From Chitinivibrionales bacterium (GTDB taxonomy: Bacteria > Fibrobacterota > Chitinivibrionia > Chitinivibrionales > WJKA01): DNA of 49,039 bases. Location: the NCBI GenBank assembly GCA_014728295.1, contig WJLW01000067.1, positions 1-49,039 of the forward strand, given 5' to 3'. Positions 17,701-28,621 of this stretch are shown here, piece by piece; within the stretch, counting starts at the first letter, position 1; every line of letters begins with the position of its first letter. The notes below the pieces were generated by a model. The model was given only the letters and a program-made list of their open reading frames with translations. It ran no database searches and had not been told where the DNA came from. The position numbers were made by a program, and so were the translations under genes.

Positions 17701-18519
17701 CTAATTTTGTGGATGCCACTTTTGTGCAAATTCAGGACGAGTGACGGTCGTGCGTATTGCCTGAATCTCCTGCGGCGCAAAATTGCGCGAAATTACAGGA
17801 AAGGGTAACGTATGAGCAAAACCGTCGGCGAGGTGTTTTCTCAGCTCCGCTTCGGTTAGATGCGGGTTCACCTGCGAAATCGAAATCGTCTTGCGCTGAA
17901 GCAGTTGTTTGTGTACTTCACGCTCCTTTGATGAAATTTTCATGTAATTCGGCAGGGACTGGAATGCATCGGTCAACGGAATCGAACCATGCTGCAAAAC
18001 GGCATGTGCCATGCGCTTCTGGGCCGAACCAATCAGTTTTTTTCCACTCACCATGATCTCGTCACGATTTGGCGCAAGAAAGCAGGGGAGCTTGATTTCG
18101 CGCCGCGCCTGTCGGGCGTCTATCACCGAATCGTGTGATGCTGTTTTGATTCCGGCATTGCGCAAGCCGGTCTGCAGGCCGTTGGAGATAATAGCATACG
18201 ATGCTGCAATGGATTCTCCCATGTGGGTGACCGATTTCGGGAATATGCAACTGTAGGTGAGATCTTCGGTATGAAACACTGCCCGACCGCCTGTCGGCCG
18301 GCGTACCCACTCAATTGCTTTGCGGTGCATAACGTCAAGCTTCAGTGTGTCGGCTGCTTTTTGCATATAGCCCAGCGAAATTGCAGAAGGGCGCCAGGTG
18401 TACAACCGAACGTAGACGTGGCCGCTATTCACACATTTGTCAAGCAAATACAGGTCCGCTGCCATGTTGAACAAAGCCGTATGAGCAGCGTCGTTTATGA
18501 GGTGCAAATTTACGGTCAT
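17701..18519 (-). CDS. LipM/LplA-type octanoyltransferase or lipoate-protein ligase
   Basis: A 272-residue enzyme of the biotin/lipoate ligase fold that attaches octanoyl or lipoyl groups to lysines of lipoyl domains. Residues 73-81 (RRPTGGRAV) form the substrate-binding loop, 160-164 (KKLIG) followed by SAQKR contain the conserved lysine, and QHGSIPL follows. Cys146 in the CF....E...GKK context and QHGSI resemble LipM octanoyltransferase, whose catalytic residue is a cysteine; LplA ligases are similar, so I do not choose. The ATG at 18519 gives the family N-terminus (NDAAHTALFNMAADLYLLD). A TTG at 18597 is possible but has no ribosome site. It may modify the lipoyl domain encoded at 43067-44389. 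It is 77 bp upstream of the importer operon and divergent from 18721. Confidence 0.82.
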   Translation of the reverse strand: MTVNLHLINDAAHTALFNMAADLYLLDKCVNSGHVYVRLYTWRPSAISLGYMQKAADTLKLDVMHRKAIEWVRRPTGGRAVFHTEDLTYSCIFPKSVTHMGESIAASYAIISNGLQTGLRNAGIKTASHDSVIDARQARREIKLPCFLAPNRDEIMVSGKKLIGSAQKRMAHAVLQHGSIPLTDAFQSLPNYMKISSKEREVHKQLLQRKTISISQVNPHLTEAELRKHLADGFAHTLPFPVISRNFAPQEIQAIRTTVTRPEFAQKWHPQN

Positions 18520-18651
18520 CAGGTGATCTCTGAATTCTGTGCCGGTGGCGATATCCTGGAGCACGGGATAAGCGTGAAAAGAGTGTCGTGCTACCAAAAT
18601 AAATCGGGAGCAATGTGGTGTCTCGGGTGTTTGCCTTGCTGTGTGCTCGTG

Positions 18652-18681
18652 TTGCCCCGATTAGTGCCCATCATGTATTCT
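18652..18681 (+). promoter_or_regulatory. Candidate promoter for the 18721 gene
   Basis: TTGCCC at 18652-18657 and TATTCT at 18676-18681 are separated by 18 bases, about 40 bases before the ATG at 18721. The match is moderate, and no other good pair was seen in the 200-bp divergent gap (18520-18720). Confidence 0.35.
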
Positions 18682-18720
18682 ATATCCAACGGTTTAAAGA
18701 GGGTGCTTGACGGGAGTAAA

Positions 18721-20130
18721 ATGCGGTATTGCCTTGCCTTTATTCTGATAGTTGCAACTCAATCCATTTCGGGTAAAAGCCGTTTGCATCGATTGATTAA
18801 GATGTATGACGATCCTGTTTTTTTTGCCCGGGATCGGGATGCCTATTTTGAGTACAGCTATTCATCTCATCGTGAGGATGATGCTGCACGCTCACCTAGC
18901 CTGGATGCGCAAGGTGACGGGGCCAAGTCGTTTCGACGGAAACTTGAAAACGATATGGGAATCAGCTATCGACGGATACATAGCCGTCTGAGCAGAGACA
19001 GCGATGTGGGCATTGCCGTGGGCGCCGACGGGCACTTTATAAAGGAATCGGATATTGTCTATAATGAACTTATAGGCAAAGGCGACACCACTGCTGAATC
19101 CGACATCAAAGCAAATGCGTATGCACATGTTTCGCTGGCCTACAGCCTCTACCGGGAAACAAAAAGACGAAAAATTGATCTGTTTGCCGGCGTGTATCTC
19201 CAGTGGAACACACATGCATTCAGGGAAATTGATAATGAGTATGAATCGGCTCATTTGAACTATCCGGCGGCGGATGCAAAATCTGAGCAGCGGTACGCAG
19301 CAATAACCGACGTGCGCGTGGCTCCACGCTTCGGCGTTGGCAGACCGGTCAATGCAGAGCTTATCTATCGTGCTCTCGAGATCGAAAGGATGCTGCGTAA
19401 ACGCTACGCCTTGAAAGATACCCTTTCCGACAAAACTCTCTTGCAATTGACGCGTGCAATTGCCTCCCGGGAGCGTTTCCGCATTGAGCACGATTTAGCA
19501 GAAAAATTTTATTATCAGGATCTTGAACAAATTCTGGTAGCGGACAGCAATGTGCATAGAGACAAGCTGGACGCATACACTATAGAGAAAGCAGAGGAGG
19601 TCTTATATCATAACTACCCGGAGATGATGGACGGGCTGCGCTTCTACGTCTCATTATGGGAGCAAATAGAATTGTCGTATGCGCAGGAAAAAGTTAAGCG
19701 CAACGGAGCTGAAGTGCATGGAACAGGTTCATTGAGTTTAGACAACAGGTATGAGCTTTTTGATGTTCACCTGGTGTGGGGCAAACTCATCTGGAAGAAT
19801 ATTTTCATCAGGACTGAAGTAGAGGCGAATTTCATCTCAACCTCTTCCGAAAGCAATGTAGCCTTTGTCAAAACGGCATTTGATGATCCGCAGCAGCATC
19901 TGGACCTGTCGGTTTTTTATCTCATCACCAATAAACTGATTGCGAAGGCCGGTTGCTATCGCCTGCCTGCCTTTCTCGTAATCCCTGCGGATATTCCACA
20001 GACCATATATGCATCTCTTGATTATGTCCTTGAAGACGATATCACTCTGACATTGTCCTTTACAAAAAAGCAAATTAAGAACAAGCTTTACGATGAACAA
20101 TTTTCGCTTAAATTAATGTATGATTTGTAA
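18721..20130 (+). CDS. Putative outer-membrane or periplasmic protein of unknown function
   Basis: A 469-residue protein of no family that I recognise. GGGAG lies four bases before the ATG at 18721, and the first 19 residues (MRYCLAFILIVATQSISGK) form a signal peptide. The open frame extends back to 18223 across the divergent gene, but that part is antisense to it. The middle (about 200-310) is helical and charged. The second half and parts of the first have alternating hydrophobic strands with aromatic residues (HVSLAYSLY, LFAGVYLQW, RFYVSLWEQIELSYA, TIYASLDYVLEDDITLTLSF), consistent with a beta-barrel. The lipoprotein gene overlaps its 3' end by 11 bases, so the two are probably made together and may act together in the envelope. 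Confidence 0.55.
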   Translation: MRYCLAFILIVATQSISGKSRLHRLIKMYDDPVFFARDRDAYFEYSYSSHREDDAARSPSLDAQGDGAKSFRRKLENDMGISYRRIHSRLSRDSDVGIAVGADGHFIKESDIVYNELIGKGDTTAESDIKANAYAHVSLAYSLYRETKRRKIDLFAGVYLQWNTHAFREIDNEYESAHLNYPAADAKSEQRYAAITDVRVAPRFGVGRPVNAELIYRALEIERMLRKRYALKDTLSDKTLLQLTRAIASRERFRIEHDLAEKFYYQDLEQILVADSNVHRDKLDAYTIEKAEEVLYHNYPEMMDGLRFYVSLWEQIELSYAQEKVKRNGAEVHGTGSLSLDNRYELFDVHLVWGKLIWKNIFIRTEVEANFISTSSESNVAFVKTAFDDPQQHLDLSVFYLITNKLIAKAGCYRLPAFLVIPADIPQTIYASLDYVLEDDITLTLSFTKKQIKNKLYDEQFSLKLMYDL

Positions 20131-21214
20131 ACGTATTCGATTTGTCTGGGCCATTTGCGGTGCGGTCATGTACTCATGCAGTACCAATCCAATTGAAGTC
20201 GATTACGGTTCGCAGCCGCTCTCGGGAGGCTCTTTTAGCAGTGTTGGTCTTTCCTCGATTTTGCATACCGAGCCATTAAGCTTTTGGGGGCACTCTGCCG
20301 GGTATGTGTACCGGATCGTTCCGTGGCAAGCCGACAGCGCCGGGAGTATCCTGCAACTCCGTGCGTCGCCGCCATCCGGATATAACCTGCAGCTTTTTTA
20401 TGATTCAATCGGCAAACCCTCCCTGCTTACCGAAACGGAACTATACCATATAGATTCGGATGAACGCTTCACCAGTGCTGCATATTTGCATTGGAACACC
20501 GGAAGCTGGCCGCATCTGTATGCCGTTACCGAGGACAGCGTATGCGCCTATGTCCGGGTCATAGGAGACGAATACGAAATCAGAAGATGGAATGGATTAT
20601 CGACCTCAATTAGCATAAATGACGAATTGACTATGTGGAATCCGGATTCGGTAATCCCGCATTTTGCAGCAAACAGCAGCTACTATGCGCTGGTCCAGCA
20701 AAGGCATACCGATTCCGTGTTAGTGAAAATATACGACCATTCCCGGCTTATCGATCAGGAATTCATGTTTTCGGATACCGACAGTGTTCAGATTCAAAAG
20801 ATCTTTCTGCTTGACAATTACCTTTACATGATAATCATGGAATACCACGATCACAATTTTGACCTCAATCCAAGCTTTCTTGAACATACTGATTCATGGC
20901 GCTATGGAAGGAAGCGGTCGATTGTCAGAAAAAGGGTGAACGGCAAATGGTCCAGGATCACGGGGCAAAGTTTGATTTATGACAATCCGGTATCGACTTT
21001 CGGCAACTATTACCAATCCGAAGTCTATTACAAAAATGCCGCTGAAGTCTGGATACGAAACGGGGCATCCGGGTATCTGGTTGTGACACACAACACGGTT
21101 TCCTGGAACTCGTTCAGGTGTTGCGGCATTAATTCGTACGATCTTTTTACCTTTCTGCCGAATGGGCGCACGGTTTTTTATGACGAAGCAACCCAGGACT
21201 ACCTCATTAAGTAA
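20120..21214 (+). CDS. Putative lipoprotein of unknown function
   Basis: A 364-residue protein with a lipoprotein-like signal ending VMYSC (Cys20) followed by STNP. The body lacks membrane spans and is rich in aromatic residues and short beta-type segments (SAAYLHWNTGSWPHLYAVTED, YEIRRWNGLSTSISI, MIIMEYHDHNFDLN), which suggests a beta-propeller or beta-sandwich. I see no catalytic motif. The ATG lies inside the end of the preceding putative outer-membrane protein gene, with an 11-base overlap and no Shine-Dalgarno sequence, so expression probably depends on translational coupling. It is followed by a 120-bp gap before the ROK kinase. Confidence 0.55.
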   Translation: MICKRIRFVWAICGAVMYSCSTNPIEVDYGSQPLSGGSFSSVGLSSILHTEPLSFWGHSAGYVYRIVPWQADSAGSILQLRASPPSGYNLQLFYDSIGKPSLLTETELYHIDSDERFTSAAYLHWNTGSWPHLYAVTEDSVCAYVRVIGDEYEIRRWNGLSTSISINDELTMWNPDSVIPHFAANSSYYALVQQRHTDSVLVKIYDHSRLIDQEFMFSDTDSVQIQKIFLLDNYLYMIIMEYHDHNFDLNPSFLEHTDSWRYGRKRSIVRKRVNGKWSRITGQSLIYDNPVSTFGNYYQSEVYYKNAAEVWIRNGASGYLVVTHNTVSWNSFRCCGINSYDLFTFLPNGRTVFYDEATQDYLIK

Positions 21215-21334
21215 ATCCTCAGCCTGACGCTGATATTGCCCTTTCCGGCGCATATCAGCCATTCCTGTCGCTCATATCTTATCGCATAATTTATCTTTTT
21301 GAGCTTCCCGTATCCACACAGAAAGAGACACGCC

Positions 21335-24294
<2,960 letters not shown>

Positions 24295-24459
24295 GCTGTT
24301 TTCAGTTTTGAAAATCCACACTGAGTGCAGTCGAAACCTGAGACGTCGGTTGATGGTTGATATTTCAAACACAGGTTTGCCGCTGCAATCGGTCCTTTCG
24401 AGCATGGTCCCAATTGATGCACCAATTCCACATGGTGTATTTTAGCTCTTCACCTTTTC

Positions 24460-25479
24460 ATGCACCACGGCACATCGTTCGCATCGAAGCCTATGGCACA
24501 TAGTCAACAAGATCCGCAGCCAGCCAATCAGCAATTTCAGCCCGTTTACCGGCAGCAACCTGTTGATGATCCCGATGAAATCAACTTGCTCGAATATTTT
24601 TATGCACTGATAAAGCATAAATGGATTATTATTCTGGCCACCAGCCTTGGCCTGGCGGGGGGCTACAGTGCAGCTATTGTCAAGGGGCCTTCCTTCGTTG
24701 CGGAAGCTACTATTGCTCCCAAAGAAAAAGAAGATCAGAAAATGCCTTCGATCTCAGGATTCGGCGCACTGGGCGGGATCGTTGCAAATCAATTGAATCT
24801 CGGCGGCAACGCCAGCCTCGAAAAAATTGCCCTGGTGCTGGGTACGCGCAAATTCAACGGTGAACTGGTTGAAGAGTATAAACTGCTTCCGTTTATTTAC
24901 AAGCATAGTGCCCCCGAAAGATACGCAGAGTTTTATGATTCTGCCCGCAATAGCTGGAAAGATGATTTTGACAAACCGGACAAAATGATAATCGGCGATA
25001 TGTTGTCGGGGCTTGTGGAGCATGAAATCAATGAAAATGCGATGACATTGACAATTTCAAGTAAGGATTCACTGTACGCTACCAGGCTGATCGGCATCTA
25101 TATCGAATTTCTTGATAATTACCTGCGGAAAATGGTTCAGGAAGAGTCACAAAGCAACGAGAAGTATTTGACTGAGCGTATCCAGATCGTTTCCGATGTG
25201 CTGCTGCGGGAGAAAATACTTTCACTGATTGCACAGGAAGAGGAACGCCAGATGCTGGTCAGCAAAGAGGCATTCAAGGTAATCGATCCGCCCTTTACCC
25301 GCAAGGAATTCAAAGCAAAGAAGCTCTATCCAATCGTTTTCGGATTCGGCCTCTTTTTTATTACGGTTCTCTTTGTTGTGTTTGGCCATGCCTTTACGTC
25401 TGCAGACAAGACCGAAGAGGACAAGCTGCTGCTCGAGAAGATCAAACGGGAAGCCACGAAATTACCGCTTCAAAAATAG
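24460..25479 (+). CDS. Wzz-like polysaccharide chain-length/co-polymerase membrane protein
   Basis: A 339-residue inner-membrane protein. A proline- and glutamine-rich cytoplasmic head (1-43) precedes INLLEYFYALIKHKW, the Wzz-domain start, with one membrane helix at about 54-72 and a second at about 290-312. The large periplasmic loop between them is mostly helical. Such proteins set the chain length of O-antigen or capsule made by the Wzy pathway. There is no tyrosine-kinase domain fused to it. No other polysaccharide assembly genes adjoin it, although glycosyltransferases occur at 26694-28605. The start is uncertain: ATG at 24460 lacks a ribosome site, and ATG at 24493 (MAHSQQ) has a weak GAAG. 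Confidence 0.8.
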   Translation: MHHGTSFASKPMAHSQQDPQPANQQFQPVYRQQPVDDPDEINLLEYFYALIKHKWIIILATSLGLAGGYSAAIVKGPSFVAEATIAPKEKEDQKMPSISGFGALGGIVANQLNLGGNASLEKIALVLGTRKFNGELVEEYKLLPFIYKHSAPERYAEFYDSARNSWKDDFDKPDKMIIGDMLSGLVEHEINENAMTLTISSKDSLYATRLIGIYIEFLDNYLRKMVQEESQSNEKYLTERIQIVSDVLLREKILSLIAQEEERQMLVSKEAFKVIDPPFTRKEFKAKKLYPIVFGFGLFFITVLFVVFGHAFTSADKTEEDKLLLEKIKREATKLPLQK

Positions 25480-25541
25480 GCTGCGTGCGCATCGACAGCT
25501 GGCTTAATGCATACCAGTGCGAAAGTGTTTCCCGGCGTATC

Positions 25542-26558
25542 TTACCACTTCTCCGGTTTAGCCTGACGCAGCATTAAATCCCGCACTGCCAGTTGGGCTG
25601 ATTTCCCCTCAAACAGGGTTTTATATACTTCGGTTGTGATCGGCATGTCTATGTCGAATTTCCGGGCAAGGTGATAGACGGACTTGGTTGTTTCGACACC
25701 TTCAGCGACCATCGTCATTTTGCTGAGAGCCTCATCCAGCGACAGGCCGGTTCCCAGAAGCTCGCCCATGCGACGGTTGCGGCTGTGTTTGCTCATGCAC
25801 GTTGTAATCAGGTCGCCCATGCCGGCCAGGCCGCTGAAGGTTTGTTCATCGGCGCCGATGCGCTTACCGAGCCTGACCATCTCGACCATACCGCGGGTGA
25901 GCAGCGCTCCTTTTGTATTGTCACCGAATCCCAGACCGTCGCAGATGCCGGCCGCCAGCGCAATGATATTTTTTACGCTGCTTGCCAGCTCCACGCCGGT
26001 TACGTCATTATTGGTGTATACGCGAAAGGTTTCGGTTGAAAATTCTTTTTGTATCAAGGTTGCCAGGTGGAAGTTTTCCGACGCGGCGGTGATAACCGTG
26101 GGGATGAAGCGCGAAACCTCTTCGGCATGGGTTGGTCCGGAGAGTATGGCAATTTTTGAGCTGCTGAGTTGAGGGATTTCTTCGAGGAGTACTTCATTCA
26201 TGAGCTTGAGCGTAGTGCATTCAATGCCTTTACATGCAATAACCCAGCCTTCGATACTGTCAATTTTTTTCTGCGGGACGTGTGCGGCAATCAACTGAGC
26301 GGTGGAACGCAGTGTTTGCGAAGGCACCACGCAGAGCATCATTGACGCATGCTCGAATACATCGAGAACGTTGTTGGTGATGGCTACAAAATCGGGAATG
26401 CGGACGCCCGGCAGTTTGGCCGGGTGCTCACGCTTTTCGCCGAGCATCTTTGCATCTGCTGAGTTGAATTCCCACATGGCAATATTGTGGCCCCGTCTGG
26501 AAAGCAATGTTGCTAATGCGATACCCCAACTGCCGGCGCCTAAGATTCCAATATCCAC
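25542..26558 (-). CDS. gpsA: Glycerol-3-phosphate dehydrogenase [NAD(P)+]
   Basis: A 338-residue enzyme that reduces dihydroxyacetone phosphate to sn-glycerol 3-phosphate for phospholipid synthesis. The dinucleotide-binding loop is GAGSWGIALA at the N-terminus; the catalytic lysine lies in ELASSVKNIIALAAGICDGL; and GLAGMGDLITTC with HSRNRRMG are family signatures. The start is a GTG at 26558 with GGGAG seven bases upstream, giving MDIGILGAGSWG as in homologues. The frame is open to 26783, but that extension is unrelated to the family. It is divergent from the GT9 gene with a 135-bp gap. Confidence 0.95.
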   Translation of the reverse strand: MDIGILGAGSWGIALATLLSRRGHNIAMWEFNSADAKMLGEKREHPAKLPGVRIPDFVAITNNVLDVFEHASMMLCVVPSQTLRSTAQLIAAHVPQKKIDSIEGWVIACKGIECTTLKLMNEVLLEEIPQLSSSKIAILSGPTHAEEVSRFIPTVITAASENFHLATLIQKEFSTETFRVYTNNDVTGVELASSVKNIIALAAGICDGLGFGDNTKGALLTRGMVEMVRLGKRIGADEQTFSGLAGMGDLITTCMSKHSRNRRMGELLGTGLSLDEALSKMTMVAEGVETTKSVYHLARKFDIDMPITTEVYKTLFEGKSAQLAVRDLMLRQAKPEKW

Positions 26559-26693
26559 GAGTGTGCTCCCGGTAAAGGTTGTGTATAAAATTACACATGA
26601 CCGGGAGCAGATACAACTCTGCATTGGCCGGCTGCTGATGCAGGGCGTGTACGGATTGTATACTTGTAAGGAGCAATTAATCCGGTTCTGCAT

Positions 26694-27791
26694 ATGAAAG
26701 CAAATCGAAGCAACGACGGTAATGTGATAATTCGCCGGCTTGCCAAAAAGTGCGCATCCGCAATTGCTGCATATATCGATCATCCGGGCAGCTTATCCAT
26801 ACAGCCGCACAAAGTCTTGCGTATTGCCTATTTCATCGGGGGTGGTATTGGCGATGGCATCATGAGTGCACCTGCGCTGGCCCTGCTCGGCAAAACTTTT
26901 ACCCATGCGCAAGTTGACGTGCTCGTGCCGCGGCAGTCGTATCCCGTTCTGGCAATTCTTTTGAGCGAGTATCGTGTTGCGCCTTTTCATCCAGAGCGGA
27001 TACTGCTCTCTGTGTTACCCCGTTGGCATAGACCATATGATCTGGCGTTTACCAATACTATCGCAGCCTTCAAAATGGGAATCGAATACGCGGCTGTCCT
27101 TTGCAGTTCTGTTGCATGTGGATTCCGGTATTCGGACGAAGGTTTCGGTGAACGGCTGTATTCCTTTACCCGACGCCTGCAGCACGACGAACATGACCGT
27201 TGGCAAAATATGCTCCTGATCAGGGATACCGTAGCCGGCGTTGGCGAGCAAGCACTGGTCGAATGCTCGAGCGTATCGGCTCAAGTATCGCCGCAGCGCA
27301 CCGCTGCTGTGGTGATGCATCCCGGTGTGGCACGCGGTTATGCATTGCGGCTCTGGCCGGTAAGCCGCTATCGAGAAATTGTTGAGCGATTGCGCGACAG
27401 GAAGGTGAAGGTAAAGGTGTTATTCGGTCCTGCCGAGCGCTATCTGATTGACGATTTCGAAGGCATAGCCGGCAACGGCGTTGAGCTTCTGGTTTGTCCG
27501 GGAGCGCAGAAGCTGGTTGATACAATTTCCGAAGCATCGCTTTTTGTCGGCAATGACTCCGGTCCGGGACACATTGCTGCATTGGTGGGTACGCCGGGCA
27601 TCAGCCTGTTTGGACCGGCCGATCCGGCGCGAAGTGCACCGCAGGGTCCTGCACATACCGTGCTTTACACAGGTGAAGCGTGTTCACCCTGCCACTTCAA
27701 ATCGGCGGCATGCCGCACGAATAACTGCATGCAGAACATATCGGTTGATAGGGTGTGGGAAGTGGTTGTCCAAAAGTTGTTTGGCACCTGA
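26694..27791 (+). CDS. GT9 glycosyltransferase, heptosyltransferase-like
   Basis: A 365-residue cytoplasmic or membrane-associated transferase of the lipopolysaccharide heptosyltransferase family. The N-terminal Rossmann region is VLRIAYFIGGGIGDGIMSAPAL. The nucleotide-sugar region is VVMHPGVARGYALRLWP, and the family signature LFVGNDSGPGHIAALVGTPGISLFGP lies near residue 285. A cysteine cluster near the end (CSPCHFKSAACRTNNC) occurs in many such enzymes. It probably adds a heptose or related sugar to the lipopolysaccharide core. The ATG at 26694 has an AGGAG about 18 bases upstream, too far for normal use, so the true start is not certain. It ends 37 bp from the convergent GT2 gene. Confidence 0.85.
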   Translation: MKANRSNDGNVIIRRLAKKCASAIAAYIDHPGSLSIQPHKVLRIAYFIGGGIGDGIMSAPALALLGKTFTHAQVDVLVPRQSYPVLAILLSEYRVAPFHPERILLSVLPRWHRPYDLAFTNTIAAFKMGIEYAAVLCSSVACGFRYSDEGFGERLYSFTRRLQHDEHDRWQNMLLIRDTVAGVGEQALVECSSVSAQVSPQRTAAVVMHPGVARGYALRLWPVSRYREIVERLRDRKVKVKVLFGPAERYLIDDFEGIAGNGVELLVCPGAQKLVDTISEASLFVGNDSGPGHIAALVGTPGISLFGPADPARSAPQGPAHTVLYTGEACSPCHFKSAACRTNNCMQNISVDRVWEVVVQKLFGT

Positions 27792-27828
27792 TATCCCTTT
27801 GCTCACGGCGCGGCAATCCGATTTCTGC

Positions 27829-28605
27829 TCAGCCTTGTTGCCAATAGCCAGTCGAACATATCTTTGTCAACGGTGAGCTGGTGTAGTCGCCGCGGCGCCA
27901 ATGCTTGCGCAATCCGGCAATTGCCCTGATCATTTGCAGTCCGTTGACAAAGGGGTGAACCGTCGATTCATTCGTCGAAGTGAAGCGCACCGGAATTCGC
28001 CTGATTGACATATTGTACTTCAATGCGATATAGAGCAACTCCACATCAAATGCAAAATTTCTGCAGGTCAGCAATGGAAAAAGCGCGTCTGCGATGTCAC
28101 TGCGAAATGCCTTGAATCCGCATTGGGTGTCAAACAGCCCACCCGTAACCAGCAGGCGGATGAAATGTGGAAAGAGCCGGTAGGTTAATTTGCGCACCGG
28201 ATTTACCATGCGGACGTACGTCGATTCCGGAAGTGTGCGGTCGCCAATGACAATGTGGTACCGATAATCGAGAATGAGATTACGGGCGTATCGAATAATG
28301 GACAATTCAAAAGGCAGATCAGCGTCCAGAAACATTTTGCACCGCGCATTGCTTTGCTGCATGCCCAGGGAAACAGCACCTCCTTTTCCCTGGTTGTGCG
28401 CTGACGAGATTATGCGGCAGGTGGCGCCGTTGAGCTTGCTCAGCTCATCAAGTGAGTGATCGGTGCTGCCGTCGTTGACGACCACCACTTCAAAATTTTG
28501 ACTGATCGATGCCAGATACTCGTGCAGGCGGATGACGCTGTCGGCTATAAAGCGTTCACTGTTGTAAACAGGCAGAATGACCGCAAGTTCTCGTGATTTA
28601 GTCAT
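27829..28605 (-). CDS. GT2 glycosyltransferase, polyprenyl-phosphate glycosyltransferase-like
   Basis: A 258-residue transferase. The GT-A nucleotide-binding start is LAVILPVYNSERFI, then VVVNDGSTD, the DXD motif FLDADLP, and FDTQCGFKAFRSDIADALF, which is close to dolichyl- or undecaprenyl-phosphate glucosyl/mannosyl transferases. There are no transmembrane helices. The ATG at 28605 gives the family N-terminus and the frame upstream of it lacks support. It lies 16 bp after a DUF2079 membrane protein gene on the same strand. A polyprenyl-phosphate sugar made here could be the donor for a membrane glycosyltransferase, a role that the neighbouring DUF2079 protein could fill. That pairing is inference. 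Confidence 0.8.
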   Translation of the reverse strand: MTKSRELAVILPVYNSERFIADSVIRLHEYLASISQNFEVVVVNDGSTDHSLDELSKLNGATCRIISSAHNQGKGGAVSLGMQQSNARCKMFLDADLPFELSIIRYARNLILDYRYHIVIGDRTLPESTYVRMVNPVRKLTYRLFPHFIRLLVTGGLFDTQCGFKAFRSDIADALFPLLTCRNFAFDVELLYIALKYNMSIRRIPVRFTSTNESTVHPFVNGLQMIRAIAGLRKHWRRGDYTSSPLTKICSTGYWQQG

Positions 28606-28621
28606 GGCATTGCCTGCGAGC

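Noticed and set aside
18223..18720. Upstream extension of the 18721 gene
   Set aside because: It is antisense to the LipM/LplA-type gene; the signal peptide and GGGAG place the start at 18721.
26559..26783. Upstream extension of gpsA
   Set aside because: The extension has no similarity to the family; the GTG at 26558 with GGGAG gives the proper N-terminus.
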